Positions 46,346 to 64,000 of a stretch of 64,000 bases of DNA are shown here, piece after piece. Below the pieces are notes generated by a model. It saw only the letters and a program-made list of their open reading frames with translations, was not told the DNA's origin and ran no database searches. The stretch comes from Desulfogranum mediterraneum DSM 13871. GTDB taxonomy: Bacteria > Desulfobacterota > Desulfobulbia > Desulfobulbales > Desulfobulbaceae. The translations under genes were made by a program, and so were the position numbers. Location of the stretch: contig NZ_KE387004.1 of assembly GCF_000429965.1 (NCBI RefSeq), forward strand, positions 3,526 to 67,525. The letters run 5' to 3'. Position 1 is the first letter of the stretch; the number at the start of each line of letters is the position of its first letter.

Positions 46346-46758
46346 ATCGTCTCCCTCCTGGTGATTACTTTCGTAGGAAAGGGGAGTTTATAACTGGCCA
46401 GCTTCAGCGCTTCGAGGGCAAGCTCTTCCGGAACTCCTTTGAGTTCGTAGAGCACCTTGCCGGGTCGGATGGTGGCCACCCAGTACTCAGGAGAACCCTT
46501 ACCCTTACCCATCCGGGTTTCGGCAGGCTTCTTGGTGATCGGCTTGTCAGGAAAGACCCTGATCCACAGCTTTCCACCACGTTTGATTTTCCTGTTGATG
46601 GTAATACGAGCAGCTTCGATATGTTGGGCCGTCATCCGACCACAACCAACAGCCTTCAGCGCGAAGTCACCAAAAGAGATGTCTGATCCGCGTTGGGCCT
46701 TCCCGCGCATTCTACCTTTGTGTTGTTTTCTATGTTTTACTTTGCGTGGACTTAACAT
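46342..46758 (-). CDS. rplP: 50S ribosomal protein L16
   Basis: The 138-residue protein starts [19 protein letters not shown] and contains [20 protein letters not shown]. It sits at the tRNA/5S region of the large subunit. It is coupled to rpmC. Confidence 0.98.
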   Translation of the reverse strand: MLSPRKVKHRKQHKGRMRGKAQRGSDISFGDFALKAVGCGRMTAQHIEAARITINRKIKRGGKLWIRVFPDKPITKKPAETRMGKGKGSPEYWVATIRPGKVLYELKGVPEELALEALKLASYKLPFPTKVITRRETI

Positions 46759-46830
46759 ATTATTATTCCTGCATATGGGGTTATGCTGTCACAAGGAGTA
46801 AAGAACAGATGATATCGATTGGCAGGCGGA

Positions 46831-47481
46831 TTACTTCTCCGCTACCATTTCGCTGTCGGAAAGAACTTCTCCTTTGAATATCCATACTTTAACCCCTATA
46901 ATACCGTAGGTGGTCTTTGCCTCGGCAGTACCATAGTCTATATCGGCACGAAGGGTGTGCAGGGGTACTCGACCCTCTTTGAACCATTCGGTACGTGACA
47001 TCTCAGCACCACCCAGACGTCCGGAGCAGGAAATCTTGATCCCCTGGACACCAAAACGCAGCGCGGAGTTGATGGACTTTTTCATGGCCCGGCGGAAGGC
47101 AATTCGACGCTCGAGCTGCATGGCGATGTTTTCGGCAACAAGCTGGGCATCCGCTTCCGGTCGGCGAACCTCTTGGATATCAATTAAGCAAGATCGCCCG
47201 AACTTCTGCTCCAGATCCTTTTTCAAGCTCTCTATCTCTGACCCTTTCTTGCCGATAACGATCCCCGGCCGGGCAGTAAACAGTTTAACTTTAACTTTTT
47301 CTCCGGTGCGCTCTATGACAATACGGGCAATTCCGGCATGATATAAACGTTTTTTCAGATACTTCCGAATAAGTTGATCTTGATGCAAGTTATTCGCATA
47401 ATCTTTATCGGCATACCAGATAGATTCCCATGACCGGGTTATGTTCAACCGCAATCCAATGGGATTTACTTTTTGACCCAA
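46831..47481 (-). CDS. rpsC: 30S ribosomal protein S3
   Basis: The 216-residue KH-domain protein begins with the invariant [13 protein letters not shown] and contains [20 protein letters not shown]. The start is TTG at 47481 with GGAGG six bases upstream; no in-frame ATG is available. S3 forms part of the mRNA entry tunnel. Confidence 0.97.
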   Translation of the reverse strand: MGQKVNPIGLRLNITRSWESIWYADKDYANNLHQDQLIRKYLKKRLYHAGIARIVIERTGEKVKVKLFTARPGIVIGKKGSEIESLKKDLEQKFGRSCLIDIQEVRRPEADAQLVAENIAMQLERRIAFRRAMKKSINSALRFGVQGIKISCSGRLGGAEMSRTEWFKEGRVPLHTLRADIDYGTAEAKTTYGIIGVKVWIFKGEVLSDSEMVAEK

Positions 47482-47533
47482 GATAATCCTCCGTTCCCTC
47501 TATCTTTAATCTCTAGTGACCACTGTTTTAAGA

Positions 47534-47866
47534 TCAGGTTTCATCGACAACCACGGTGATGTGGCTGGTTCTCTTTAAGATACGGGTCGCTCTGCCTTGG
47601 GCTCTCGGACGGAACCTCTTTAACATCGGTCCACCATCAACAAAGATCTCTTTCACGTAGAGTGTATCCACATCGATTGAGTCACTTTGATCGGCGTTGG
47701 CAACAGCTGACTCGATTACCTTTCTTAAGATTCGAGCGGCTTTCTTTGGCATAAACCGCAGGGTGGTAATGGCATTTCCGGCGTCCATCCCCCGAACCAC
47801 GTCTGCAACCAGACGGGCCTTTTGCGGTGAAATTCGTATGTGCTTAGCGACGGCTTTGGTTTCCAT
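47534..47866 (-). CDS. rplV: 50S ribosomal protein L22
   Basis: The 110-residue protein lines the exit tunnel; [19 protein letters not shown] and the loop [20 protein letters not shown] are typical. It lies 37 bp after rpsS. Confidence 0.97.
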   Translation of the reverse strand: METKAVAKHIRISPQKARLVADVVRGMDAGNAITTLRFMPKKAARILRKVIESAVANADQSDSIDVDTLYVKEIFVDGGPMLKRFRPRAQGRATRILKRTSHITVVVDET

Positions 47867-47903
47867 CGTTTGACTCCTTAGCGCTTTCTTGAAAAGTCAG
47901 CTG

Positions 47904-48176
47904 TTAGCGTCCCTTTCTATCAGAGGCATGGCCATAGTAGGTACGGGTAGGAGAAAATTCTCCAAGTTTATGACCAACCATATTTTCTGTGACATACACT
48001 GGAATGAATTTTTTCCCGTTGTGGACGGCAAATGTCAGTCCTACCATTTCCGGTGTAATATCCGACCGTCTAGACCAGGTCTTAATGACCTTTCGTGAAC
48101 CACTCTCCTGCGCCTGTTCAACCTTCTTCTGCAGATGGTCGTCGACAAAGGGACCTTTTTTAATGGAACGAGCCAT
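47904..48176 (-). CDS. rpsS: 30S ribosomal protein S19
   Basis: The 90-residue head protein shows [19 protein letters not shown] and [23 protein letters not shown] at 48176 has GGAG nine bases upstream. A TTG two codons earlier is possible but lies too close to that site. Confidence 0.96.
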   Translation of the reverse strand: MARSIKKGPFVDDHLQKKVEQAQESGSRKVIKTWSRRSDITPEMVGLTFAVHNGKKFIPVYVTENMVGHKLGEFSPTRTYYGHASDRKGR

Positions 48177-48193
48177 ATCCAAATACTCCTGTT

Positions 48194-49015
48194 TTACTTA
48201 CGTTTGGTGACGATATCGCGGTCAGAGGCTTTCTTCTTACGGGTCTTAAAGCCTTTGGTCGGTACACCCCAGGGTGAAACCGGGTGCCGTCCACCTGAAC
48301 TCTTACCTTCGCCGCCACCCATGGGGTGATCGACCGGGTTCATGGCGACACCTCGGACAGAGGGCCGCTTCCCTTTCCAGCGGTTACGCCCGGCCTTGCC
48401 AAGCTTCTGGCTGGAGTGCTCGGAGTTACCGACCTGACCGATGCAGGCACGGCAATCCTTGTGGAACCTTCGCACTTCGCCGGAGGGCAGCTTGACCAGC
48501 ACCTGGTGTCCGTCCTTGGCCATCAGCTGGGCTGAGGCTCCGGCGGAGCGAACCAGCTGCGCCCCCTTGCCGATCTTCATCTCGATGTTATGGATGATGG
48601 TACCGAGGGGAATATTGATCAGCGGCAAACAGTTGCCGGGCTTGATATCAGCGTCGGCTCCGGCCATGATGGTATCACCCACCAGGATGCCGTTTGGTGC
48701 AAGGATGTAGGTTTTTTCGCCGTCAGCATAGGTCAACAGGGCAATATGGGCAGACCGGTTAGGATCGTATTCTATTGCCGTTACCGTGGCCGGAACCGTG
48801 GTTTTGTTTCTCTTCCAGTCAATGACCCGGTACTTCCTCTTATGGCCACCACCCTTATGACGGGAGGTGATGCGACCGTAGGAGTTTCTCCCGCCGGTCT
48901 TTTTCAAAGGACGGAGGAGACTCTTTTCAGGTTCTTTATCAGAAAGATACTCCTGTTTCACAGAAACGTAGTGACGTTTTCCGGGTGATGTCGGCTTATG
49001 GGTTTTGATTGCCAT
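48194..49015 (-). CDS. rplB: 50S ribosomal protein L2
   Basis: The 273-residue protein of the peptidyl-transferase surroundings has [20 protein letters not shown]. The C-terminal loop [20 protein letters not shown] contains the conserved histidine. Confidence 0.98.
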   Translation of the reverse strand: MAIKTHKPTSPGKRHYVSVKQEYLSDKEPEKSLLRPLKKTGGRNSYGRITSRHKGGGHKRKYRVIDWKRNKTTVPATVTAIEYDPNRSAHIALLTYADGEKTYILAPNGILVGDTIMAGADADIKPGNCLPLINIPLGTIIHNIEMKIGKGAQLVRSAGASAQLMAKDGHQVLVKLPSGEVRRFHKDCRACIGQVGNSEHSSQKLGKAGRNRWKGKRPSVRGVAMNPVDHPMGGGEGKSSGGRHPVSPWGVPTKGFKTRKKKASDRDIVTKRK

Positions 49016-49071
49016 TGTTATTCCTGTAATAGTATATCTTCAGGTGTAAACCGAGATGTTACACAAGTGGA

Positions 49072-49362
49072 TTAAAGCTCTTCAAGAAAGTTGATCTCGC
49101 CCTCGGAGAGGGTGACGTAAGCTTTTTTCCAATCGTTCGTCTTCCCAACTGACTTCAAGCCTACGCGCTTCTTCTTACCGCGCATATTTGCAGTTGCAAC
49201 ATTGGCCACCTTCACATTGAACAGGCTCTCAACGGCCTCTTTGATCTCGATCTTGTTGGCACGGCGATCGACTTTTAACGCGACGGTTCCCTGTGTTTCC
49301 TGCAGGATATTACTCTTCTCAGTCAGGCATGGGCCTTTTATGACATTATACATTGCCTTCAT
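49072..49362 (-). CDS. rplW: 50S ribosomal protein L23
   Basis: The 96-residue exit-site protein shows IKGPCLTEKSN and KVDRRANKIEIKEAVESLFN. Its start overlaps the stop of rplD by 4 bp. It is a docking site for trigger factor and SRP. Confidence 0.97.
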   Translation of the reverse strand: MKAMYNVIKGPCLTEKSNILQETQGTVALKVDRRANKIEIKEAVESLFNVKVANVATANMRGKKKRVGLKSVGKTNDWKKAYVTLSEGEINFLEEL

Positions 49363-49982
49363 ACCATTATCCTCTCTTCAAGCTTGGCAACACTGCTTTG
49401 GATCAGCATGAGTTTGGGGTACTTAAGGATATCAAAGACATTGACTCCAGCCACCGGCAAAACCTTATACCCTACGGCATTACGCGCTGACTTGCTGAGA
49501 ACCTCATCATTGTCTGCAGTGACAATCAGGCAGTTCCCAAACTCGAAGTTATTCATCACCTTGACAAAGCCCTTGGTCTTGATTCCCTCAAGGCCGAAGT
49601 CATCGATGACCACCACGTTTCCCTCTGCAAAACGGGCACTGAGCGCCATGCGCAGGGCCAGACGTTTCACCTTTTTGGGCATGGAGTAGCTGTAGTCCCT
49701 TGGCCTGGGTCCGAAGACGGTCCCACCGCCACGCCAGATGGGTGAGTTTTTGGTACCGGCGCGTGCACGGCCCGTCCCCTTCTGGCGCCAGGGCTTGGCT
49801 CCACCGCCGCGGAGTTCACCACGGGTCTTGGTAGAGGCGTTGCCGCTTCTTCTGTTGGCGCGCTGCATGCAAACAATTTCATGCAGAATACTTTCTTTAA
49901 CTTCTACACCGAACAGGTCGTTATTGAGTTCTATTTCGCTAACTTTTTCTGCCAGGTTATTTACGACATCACAAACTGCCAT
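49359..49982 (-). CDS. rplD: 50S ribosomal protein L4
   Basis: The 207-residue protein has the tunnel loop KTRGELRGGGAKPWRQKGTG followed by RARAGTKNSPIWRGGGTVFG. L4 represses the S10 operon in E. coli; no evident leader stem was found before rpsJ here. Confidence 0.97.
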   Translation of the reverse strand: MAVCDVVNNLAEKVSEIELNNDLFGVEVKESILHEIVCMQRANRRSGNASTKTRGELRGGGAKPWRQKGTGRARAGTKNSPIWRGGGTVFGPRPRDYSYSMPKKVKRLALRMALSARFAEGNVVVIDDFGLEGIKTKGFVKVMNNFEFGNCLIVTADNDEVLSKSARNAVGYKVLPVAGVNVFDILKYPKLMLIQSSVAKLEERIMV

Positions 49983-50009
49983 GAGTATCTCCTTCTGAGC
50001 AGCTCCGGT

Positions 50010-50642
50010 TTACGCTTTTGTGTAAATACTGAGCAAACCGTTTTTTGCTCCGGGCACGGGTCCTTTGACAAGTACGACATTGTCTTCGTCCCGTATATCG
50101 ATAATCTTATAATTTTTCTGCGTCACCAGCTCGTCACCCATGTGACCGGGAAGCTTCTTCCCCTTGACAACACGGGCTGGCCAGGCGCTACAACCGATTG
50201 AACCTGGGGCACGGTGGAATCCGGAACCATGAGAGGCCTTACCACCGGCAAAACCATGTCGCTTCATGACGCCCTGGAAACCATGGCCTTTTGATTTACC
50301 GGAGATATCTACCGTATCTCCGATCTTCAGGATCTCACTCACGGTGATCTCCTGACCGAGTTCGTAGGCCTCTGGATCGCTGATCCTAAATTCGCGGATA
50401 TGGTAAAAACCGGTACCGCCTGATCGTTTTGCATGGCCAGCTTCGGGCTTGTTGAGACGACTGGCCTTCTTTTCAAGAAAACCCACCTGAATGGCATCAT
50501 ACCCTTCTTTGGCAGTGGTTTTTTTCTGGAGAATTTTACAGGGACCAGCTTCAATCACGGTGACGGGAATGGAGCGGCCATGTTCATCATAGACCCTTGT
50601 CATTCCCACTTTTCGTCCCAGTATTCCTTTTGTCTTCGGCAT
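50010..50642 (-). CDS. rplC: 50S ribosomal protein L3
   Basis: The 210-residue protein begins [20 protein letters not shown]. It has the central extension [20 protein letters not shown] and then [20 protein letters not shown], which reaches the peptidyl-transferase centre. Confidence 0.98.
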   Translation of the reverse strand: MPKTKGILGRKVGMTRVYDEHGRSIPVTVIEAGPCKILQKKTTAKEGYDAIQVGFLEKKASRLNKPEAGHAKRSGGTGFYHIREFRISDPEAYELGQEITVSEILKIGDTVDISGKSKGHGFQGVMKRHGFAGGKASHGSGFHRAPGSIGCSAWPARVVKGKKLPGHMGDELVTQKNYKIIDIRDEDNVVLVKGPVPGAKNGLLSIYTKA

Positions 50643-50713
50643 TTGTCTACCTGTGTTCTGTTAACTCACTGTGCAGATGAACTTTCCGCCTGTTTACCCT
50701 TAGGGGGTGGAGA

Positions 50714-51028
50714 TCAAGGAATCTTGATCTCCACATCAACTCCGGCTGACAGTTCCAATTTCATCAATGCATCGATGGTCTGCTGTGTTGGTTCAAGTAT
50801 GTCCAGGAGTCTGCGATGGGTTCTCATCTCAAACTGTTCCCGTGATTTTTTATCAACATGGGGTGAACGCAGGACAGTATACTTGTTCTTACTTGTCGGC
50901 AATGGAATAGGACCAGCTATGGTAGCGCCTGTTCGCCTTGCAGTTTCAACGATTTCCCGAGTTGAAAGGTCAAGCAATTTATGATCGTAGCCTTTCAGCC
51001 TGATACGAATCTTATCTGCCGGGATCAT
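50714..51028 (-). CDS. rpsJ: 30S ribosomal protein S10
   Basis: The 104-residue protein (also NusE) contains [20 protein letters not shown] and [20 protein letters not shown]. It starts 10 bp after tuf and 71 bp before rplC, so the str and S10 operons are fused without a visible terminator. Confidence 0.98.
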   Translation of the reverse strand: MIPADKIRIRLKGYDHKLLDLSTREIVETARRTGATIAGPIPLPTSKNKYTVLRSPHVDKKSREQFEMRTHRRLLDILEPTQQTIDALMKLELSAGVDVEIKIP

Positions 51029-51038
51029 AGTACTCCTC

Positions 51039-52229
51039 TTATTCGATTATTTCGCTGACAACGCCTGCACCAACGGTGCGCCCACCTTCGCGGATCGCAA
51101 AGCGAAGACCGACTTCCATGGCGATCGGAGTGATCAACTCTCCACTGATGTGGATGTTGTCTCCGGGCATTACCATCTCTACGCCTTCCTCAAGGGTAAC
51201 CACGCCGGTTACATCCGTTGTCCGGAAGTAGAACTGGGGCCGATAACCATTGAAGAACGGGGTATGACGACCACCCTCTTCCTTGGTCAGAATATAGGCT
51301 TCCGCCTTGAACTTCTTGTGGGGGGTGATGGAACCGGGCTTGGCCAGTACCTGCCCGCGCACGATCTCTTCACGCTTGACCCCGCGGAGCAGGGCTCCGA
51401 TGTTGTCCCCTGCCTGTCCTTCATCCAGGAGTTTACGGAACATCTCAACCCCGGTACAGGTGGTCTTCTGGGTATCGCGGATACCGACGATCTCGATCTC
51501 GTCACCCACATGAACAATACCGCGCTCAACCCGACCGGTGGCCACGGTGCCGCGTCCGGAGATGGAGAAGACGTCTTCCACAGGCATCAGAAAGGGCTTG
51601 TCTACATCACGCTCTGGCTCGGGCACATAGCTGTCAACCGCAGCCATCAGCTCCCAGATGCACTTGGCTTTCTCCTCGTCTTCGGGATTTTCCAGGGCCA
51701 TCAGGGCAGAGCCACGGACGATGGGGATGTCGTCGCCGGGGAAGTCATACTTGTCCAGCAGCTCCCGCAGTTCCATCTCGACCAGCTCGATCAGTTCCTC
51801 GTCGTCGACCATGTCGCACTTGTTGAGGAAGACCACCATGGCAGGAACACCTACCTGGCGTGCCAGGAGGATGTGCTCACGGGTCTGGGGCATGGGACCG
51901 TCATCGGCACCAACCACCAGGATCGCGCCGTCCATCTGGGCGGCACCGGTGATCATGTTCTTGATGTAGTCAGCATGGCCGGGACAGTCAACGTGGGCAT
52001 AGTGCCGAATCTCGGTCTCATACTCAACGTGGGCTGTTGCAATGGTAATACCACGTTCTTTCTCTTCCGGAGCCTTGTCAATATCACTGAAATCGGTGAA
52101 GTTGGCCTGGCCTTTGGTGGACAGAACTCGGGTGATTGCAGCGGTCAATGTGGTCTTACCATGATCGATGTGACCAATGGTTCCCACATTAACATGTGGC
52201 TTTGTTCGCTCAAATTTTTCCTTTGCCAT
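51039..52229 (-). CDS. tuf: Elongation factor Tu
   Basis: The 396-residue GTPase delivers aminoacyl-tRNA. G motifs are [18 protein letters not shown] and NKCDMVDD; the C-terminal domain ends [20 protein letters not shown]. Only one copy lies in the window, between fusA and rpsJ. Confidence 0.98.
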   Translation of the reverse strand: MAKEKFERTKPHVNVGTIGHIDHGKTTLTAAITRVLSTKGQANFTDFSDIDKAPEEKERGITIATAHVEYETEIRHYAHVDCPGHADYIKNMITGAAQMDGAILVVGADDGPMPQTREHILLARQVGVPAMVVFLNKCDMVDDEELIELVEMELRELLDKYDFPGDDIPIVRGSALMALENPEDEEKAKCIWELMAAVDSYVPEPERDVDKPFLMPVEDVFSISGRGTVATGRVERGIVHVGDEIEIVGIRDTQKTTCTGVEMFRKLLDEGQAGDNIGALLRGVKREEIVRGQVLAKPGSITPHKKFKAEAYILTKEEGGRHTPFFNGYRPQFYFRTTDVTGVVTLEEGVEMVMPGDNIHISGELITPIAMEVGLRFAIREGGRTVGAGVVSEIIE

Positions 52230-52259
52230 TGCAGCTACCTCTCAAGCTGTTAGGACTGA

Positions 52260-54347
52260 TTAAACGCCTTTTATCTTTTGTATTATTGCCTCAGCTTTTT
52301 TTGCCGGTACTTCGGCAAACGCTGAAAACTGCATCGTAAACGTGGCTCGTCCCTGGGTTGCAGAGCGTAAGTCGGTGGAGTAGCCGAACATCTCCGATAA
52401 CGCCACCTTAGCCTGGATGGTCTGAATGCCACCCTCTGCATCAACCCCGTTGATCTGCGAGCCTTTCTTGTTCAGGTCATTGATGACATCGCCAAGATAG
52501 TCATCAGGGGTAATCACCTCCAGCTCCATGATGGGCTCCAGCAGAACCGGTTCCCCCTGGGCAGCTGCCTGCCTGCAGGCCATGGTCGCCGCAATCCCGA
52601 AGGCCATCTCTGTGGAGCGCTCTTCATCAAAAGAGCCTCCGACCAGTACCGCCTCCACATCGGTCAGCGGATAGCCGATCAGCGGCCCGGAGTCGAGACA
52701 GCCGAGCACGCCTTTTTCTATGGCCTCCAGATAGATGGTCGGGATCTGCCGCTCATCCACCTGGGAGACGAAGCTGAGCCCTGCGCCCTTCTCGGCCGGC
52801 CGGAGTTCCATCTCCACGTGACCGTACTGCTCCTTGCCGGTGGCCTGGGTCTCAAATCGACCCTCTGCCCGGGCTACCACAGTCAGGGCCTCGCGGTAGG
52901 AGACCTGGGGCTTACCGACATTGGCGGCAACCTTGAACTCACGGACCAGACGGTCAACGATGATCTCCAGGTGCAACTCGCCCATCCCGGAGATGATCCG
53001 CTGACCGGTGTCCTCGTTTACCGACACCTGAAAGCTGGGATCCTCCTTGGAGACCTTGTCCAGACTCTCCATCAGCTTGCCCTCATCGGCCTTGGACTTC
53101 GGCTCGATGGCAATCCCGATGACAGGCTCCGGAAAAGACATCTCCTCAAGGACGATGAAGTCTCCGGTGGCACAGAGGGTATCCCCGGTGGTGGTAAACT
53201 TAAGCCCGACAATGGCGCCGATATCTCCGGCGGTCAGCTCATCTACCTCTTCACGCTTGTTGGCATGAAGTTTTATCAGTTTCGAGATTTTTTCCGTCTT
53301 CCGTTTCAGCGGGTTAAAGACCTTGTCTCCTACCTTGAAACATCCTGAGTACACTCTGATAAAGGAGAGGTTACCCACAAACGGATCGCTCTGCAGTTTG
53401 AAAACCAGACCGCAAAACTTTTCGCTTCGCTCTGACTTGCGGATAAGGGGCGCACCGTTCTTATCCGTCCCCTCTACAGGGGGAGTATCGTTGGGTGACG
53501 GCAGGTACCAGGTAACAGCATCCAGCAGCGGCTGGACCCCTTTGTTCTTGAAGGCTGATCCGCATAATACCGGGACCAGTTCCAGGGAAAGGGTTGCCTT
53601 CCTGATTGCTCTGCGCAAATCACCGGAAGCAATCTCTTGATCGTTTAAATATTGTTCCATGACCTCCTCATCGAAGTCGGCCAACTTCTCGAGGAGCGCC
53701 ATTCTGGCGGCCGATGAATCTCCTGACAATGCGTCAGGAATGGGTTCCATGGAGACGACTTCTCCCTTGGACCGTTCATCAAATGTGAGCAGTTTCTCTT
53801 CGACCAGATCAATGACGCCGCTGAAGGTCTCTTCTCCTCCCACCGGCAGGGTCACCACCAGGGGCTCGGCCCCAAGTCGTTCCCTGATCTGATCGACGCA
53901 TCGCTCAAAAGAGGCCCCTATGCGGTCCATCTTATTCACAAAGGCGATGCGGGGGATGGCGTACCGATCGGCCTGTCGCCAGACAGTTTCCGACTGGGGC
54001 TCAACCCCTCCAACTGCACAAAAGACGGCTACCACTCCGTCCAGCACCCTCAGGCAGCGCTCCACCTCCACGGTGAAATCGACATGCCCCGGGGTGTCGA
54101 TAATATTTATACTGGTTCCCTGCCACTGGCAGGTGGTAGCAGCGGAGGTGATGGTAATGCCACGCTCCTGCTCCTGCTCCATCCAGTCCATGACGGCGTT
54201 GCCGTCATGAACCTCACCTATCTTATGTGACTTGCCCGTATAAAAAAGAATACGTTCAGTAGTGGTGGTCTTTCCTGCGTCGATATGGGCCATTATGCCT
54301 ATATTGCGCACCTTGGATAACGATTGCGGTCCAGCCACAGCGTACAC
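52260..54347 (-). CDS. fusA: Elongation factor G
   Basis: The 695-residue translocase has the G motifs [20 protein letters not shown] and NKMDR, then domains II-V ending in [20 protein letters not shown]. The start is a GTG: 54347, or 54338, which has AGGTG six bases upstream and gives the more usual N-terminus. Domain IV carries [14 protein letters not shown] where classical EF-G has a GSYHDVDSSE-like loop, so it may belong to the divergent spd-type EF-G known from delta-proteobacteria (inference). Confidence 0.95.
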   Translation of the reverse strand: MYAVAGPQSLSKVRNIGIMAHIDAGKTTTTERILFYTGKSHKIGEVHDGNAVMDWMEQEQERGITITSAATTCQWQGTSINIIDTPGHVDFTVEVERCLRVLDGVVAVFCAVGGVEPQSETVWRQADRYAIPRIAFVNKMDRIGASFERCVDQIRERLGAEPLVVTLPVGGEETFSGVIDLVEEKLLTFDERSKGEVVSMEPIPDALSGDSSAARMALLEKLADFDEEVMEQYLNDQEIASGDLRRAIRKATLSLELVPVLCGSAFKNKGVQPLLDAVTWYLPSPNDTPPVEGTDKNGAPLIRKSERSEKFCGLVFKLQSDPFVGNLSFIRVYSGCFKVGDKVFNPLKRKTEKISKLIKLHANKREEVDELTAGDIGAIVGLKFTTTGDTLCATGDFIVLEEMSFPEPVIGIAIEPKSKADEGKLMESLDKVSKEDPSFQVSVNEDTGQRIISGMGELHLEIIVDRLVREFKVAANVGKPQVSYREALTVVARAEGRFETQATGKEQYGHVEMELRPAEKGAGLSFVSQVDERQIPTIYLEAIEKGVLGCLDSGPLIGYPLTDVEAVLVGGSFDEERSTEMAFGIAATMACRQAAAQGEPVLLEPIMELEVITPDDYLGDVINDLNKKGSQINGVDAEGGIQTIQAKVALSEMFGYSTDLRSATQGRATFTMQFSAFAEVPAKKAEAIIQKIKGV

Positions 54348-54447
54348 CTGTATTCTTTGCTATCATTCCAGGCTCGATGGTCCAGAAAAATGAGGTTAAT
54401 ACTTCAGTGGCTGAACTTTGTCAACCACTTTCTTCCCTTTGGTCGAT

Positions 54448-54921
54448 TTACCAGCGATAATGGGCAAAGGCCTTGTTGGCCTCAGCCATCTTGTGGGTAT
54501 CGTCCTTCTTCTTCACAGAGGCTCCACGACTGTTATAGGCATCGAGCAGTTCAGCAGCGAGCTTCTGGGCCATGGCCTGACCGGAACGCTTCTGGGCGAA
54601 ACCGATGATCCAGCGAATGGCCAGGGCATTACGACGCTCAGGGCGGACTTCCACCGGCACCTGATAGGTGGCGCCACCGACCCGCCGACTCTTCACCTCG
54701 ATCCGAGGCCGGACGTTCTCCATGGCCTCCTCAAAGATGGTGAGCGGCTCTTCGTCGGAGACCTTCTCCTCAACGATGTCCATGGCCCCGTAGAAGATGG
54801 CCCGGGCAGTGGTCTTCTTTCCGTCCTGCATCAGACCGTTGGTGAACTTGGAGACCAGCACGGAGTTAAACCGGGGATCTGGAGCAACAGGTCGCTTATC
54901 GAGTAATTTCTTTCTTGGCAT
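54448..54921 (-). CDS. rpsG: 30S ribosomal protein S7
   Basis: The 157-residue head-assembly protein shows [19 protein letters not shown] and [19 protein letters not shown], and ends [13 protein letters not shown]. It lies 29 bp after rpsL. Confidence 0.98.
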   Translation of the reverse strand: MPRKKLLDKRPVAPDPRFNSVLVSKFTNGLMQDGKKTTARAIFYGAMDIVEEKVSDEEPLTIFEEAMENVRPRIEVKSRRVGGATYQVPVEVRPERRNALAIRWIIGFAQKRSGQAMAQKLAAELLDAYNSRGASVKKKDDTHKMAEANKAFAHYRW

Positions 54922-54950
54922 AACTATTCCTACCTTGCTCAGCAGGCGAC

Positions 54951-55322
54951 CTACTTAGGTCGCTTTGCTCCATATTTAGACCGTCCCTGACGACGATCAC
55001 TCACACCTAAGGTATCCAGGGTACCACGAACGATGTGATAACGAACACCAGGTAAATCCTTTACACGGCCACCGCGAATGAGCACCACAGAGTGCTCCTG
55101 CAGATTATGCCCAATGCCAGGGATATAAGAGGTAACCTCTATACCATTGGTCAATCGAACCCTGGCAACCTTCCTCAAAGCTGAGTTGGGCTTCTTCGGT
55201 GTGGTCGTATAGACACGTACGCAAACACCTCGCCGCTGCGGACAATTCTGCAGAGCAGGGGTGTTTGACCTCTTGGTAGTTTTTTTACGTCTCTTCCTGA
55301 CGAGCTGATTTATTGTGGGCAT
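54951..55322 (-). CDS. rpsL: 30S ribosomal protein S12
   Basis: The 123-residue decoding-centre protein has [20 protein letters not shown] and [18 protein letters not shown]. The lysines whose mutation gives streptomycin resistance (TPKKP and VKDLP) are wild type. AAAGGAG lies eight bases before the ATG. Confidence 0.98.
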   Translation of the reverse strand: MPTINQLVRKRRKKTTKRSNTPALQNCPQRRGVCVRVYTTTPKKPNSALRKVARVRLTNGIEVTSYIPGIGHNLQEHSVVLIRGGRVKDLPGVRYHIVRGTLDTLGVSDRRQGRSKYGAKRPK

Positions 55323-55390
55323 TCAAACCACTCCTTTTATAAATAAAACATCATGCATCATCAACCGTGACTTGAGCACGAAAGGTTGGA

Positions 55391-55419
55391 TATATAAACA
55401 ATATAGGGAGAAAGGTCAA
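55391..55419 (-). promoter_or_regulatory. Promoter of the str operon before rpsL
   Basis: TTGACC (55414-55419) and TATATA (55391-55396) on the minus strand are 17 bases apart. This AT-rich element is in the 109-bp rpoC-rpsL gap, starting 13 bases after the rpoC stop. It would let rpsL-rpsG-fusA-tuf and the following genes be transcribed more than rpoBC. The -10 is two bases from consensus. Confidence 0.65.
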
Positions 55420-55431
55420 GCAAAATATCCC

Positions 55432-59496
<4,065 letters not shown>

Positions 59497-59579
59497 GAAT
59501 TCACCTATATATTTTCAAATAAAATCGACAGGCGGCTCCGGTGGGGGGAGTTCCGGAGCCGCTGTAGCGCTTGTGTGCT

Positions 59580-63659
<4,080 letters not shown>

Positions 63660-63774
63660 TGCTTTCCTCGAACTTTTCCGCGAAACACAGGCATCAGAGA
63701 TCTTAATCAATTCCAACTACTTGTTTTACCGACCAAAATCCCCTGTTTCTTTACTGCGCCCCTACAAACGCAAC

Positions 63775-63807
63775 AACGCTACAGGGGTGTGAAGGCCCTG
63801 TAGCGTT
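63775..63807 (-). promoter_or_regulatory. rplL-rpoB intergenic hairpin (attenuator or processing site)
   Basis: AACGCTACAGGG and CCCTGTAGCGTT form a perfect 12-bp stem with a 9-base loop, 59 bases after the rplL stop. No U tract follows, so partial attenuation or RNase III cleavage, as known between these genes in E. coli, is more likely than full termination. Confidence 0.7.
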
Positions 63808-63866
63808 ACTGGCTATGTAAGCTTGGCTGCAGGGTAAATACCCCGTCAGCGCGAATGAATAGGTTT

Positions 63867-64000
63867 TTATTTTATCTCGACTACGCCTCCAACACCTTCG
63901 ATCTGAGACTTAATCTCTTCGGCTTCATCCTTGGTTACACCTTCTTTGATGGGCGCAGGAGCACCCTCAACCAGGGCCTTGGCCTCTTTCAAGCCAAGAG
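63867..64000 (-). CDS. rplL: 50S ribosomal protein L7/L12 (partial, C-terminal end)
   Basis: The last 44 codons are inside the window and read [43 protein letters not shown] and then stop. This is the C-terminal factor-binding domain of L7/L12. The rest of the gene lies beyond position 64000. The order rplL-rpoB-rpoC is standard. Confidence 0.93.
   Translation of the reverse strand, partial: LGLKEAKALVEGAPAPIKEGVTKDEAEEIKSQIEGVGGVVEIK

Overview
The window looks like the chromosome of a Desulfobacterota (delta-proteobacterial, Desulfobulbaceae-like) bacterium. This is an inference from the GC-rich coding style, the gene order around rpsB and rpoBC, a soluble multi-PAS chemoreceptor and an outer-membrane export operon. 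No database search was possible. No rRNA, tRNA, CRISPR array, phage or insertion sequence was recognised.

Left part (1-8,100): a BaiN/HI0933-type flavoprotein (minus strand); a BASS-family transporter whose promoter region carries a perfect 18-bp palindrome; and a plus-strand operon of a small Gly/Gln/Arg-tailed periplasmic protein, an ABC ATPase, a MacB/LolCE-type permease, a LolA-like periplasmic protein and an outer-membrane beta-barrel. Together these span the envelope. Copies of a REP-like palindrome lie in both intergenic regions.

8,100-10,220 (minus): a YkgJ-type cysteine-cluster protein, then a GNAT acetyltransferase and a histone-deacetylase-fold deacylase whose genes overlap.

10,290-17,130 (minus) is a sensory module. 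An NtrC-type sigma-54 activator has a near-consensus sigma-70 promoter. It is followed by a near-consensus sigma-54 promoter, a small receiver-like protein, a protein with three CheW domains, and a soluble 1,026-aa chemoreceptor. The receptor has five almost identical tandem PAS domains, each with the motif C-x8-C-x4-C-x-C, plus a degenerate sixth at the N-terminus. This is the most unusual part of the window and suggests a cytoplasmic redox or metal sensor.

17,130-35,715: after a 670-base non-coding stretch with notable self-complementarity come rlmKL (plus strand, strong terminator) and then, on the minus strand, a long housekeeping run. In transcription order it is ykgJ-like, rpsB, tsf, pyrH, frr, uppS, cdsA, dxr, rseP, tsaB, ispG, proS, rel, smr-like, rph. 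The rel product has lost several hydrolase residues, so it is probably a (p)ppGpp synthetase only.

35,870-64,000 (minus): the end of rplL, then rpoB, rpoC and the str, S10, spc and alpha ribosomal operons as one run down to rplQ and a strong terminator. Adenylate kinase is missing from its usual place between secY and map. Internal promoters are visible before rpsL and infA. Four small-subunit genes (rpsC, rpsE, rpsM, rpsD) begin with TTG behind strong Shine-Dalgarno sequences.
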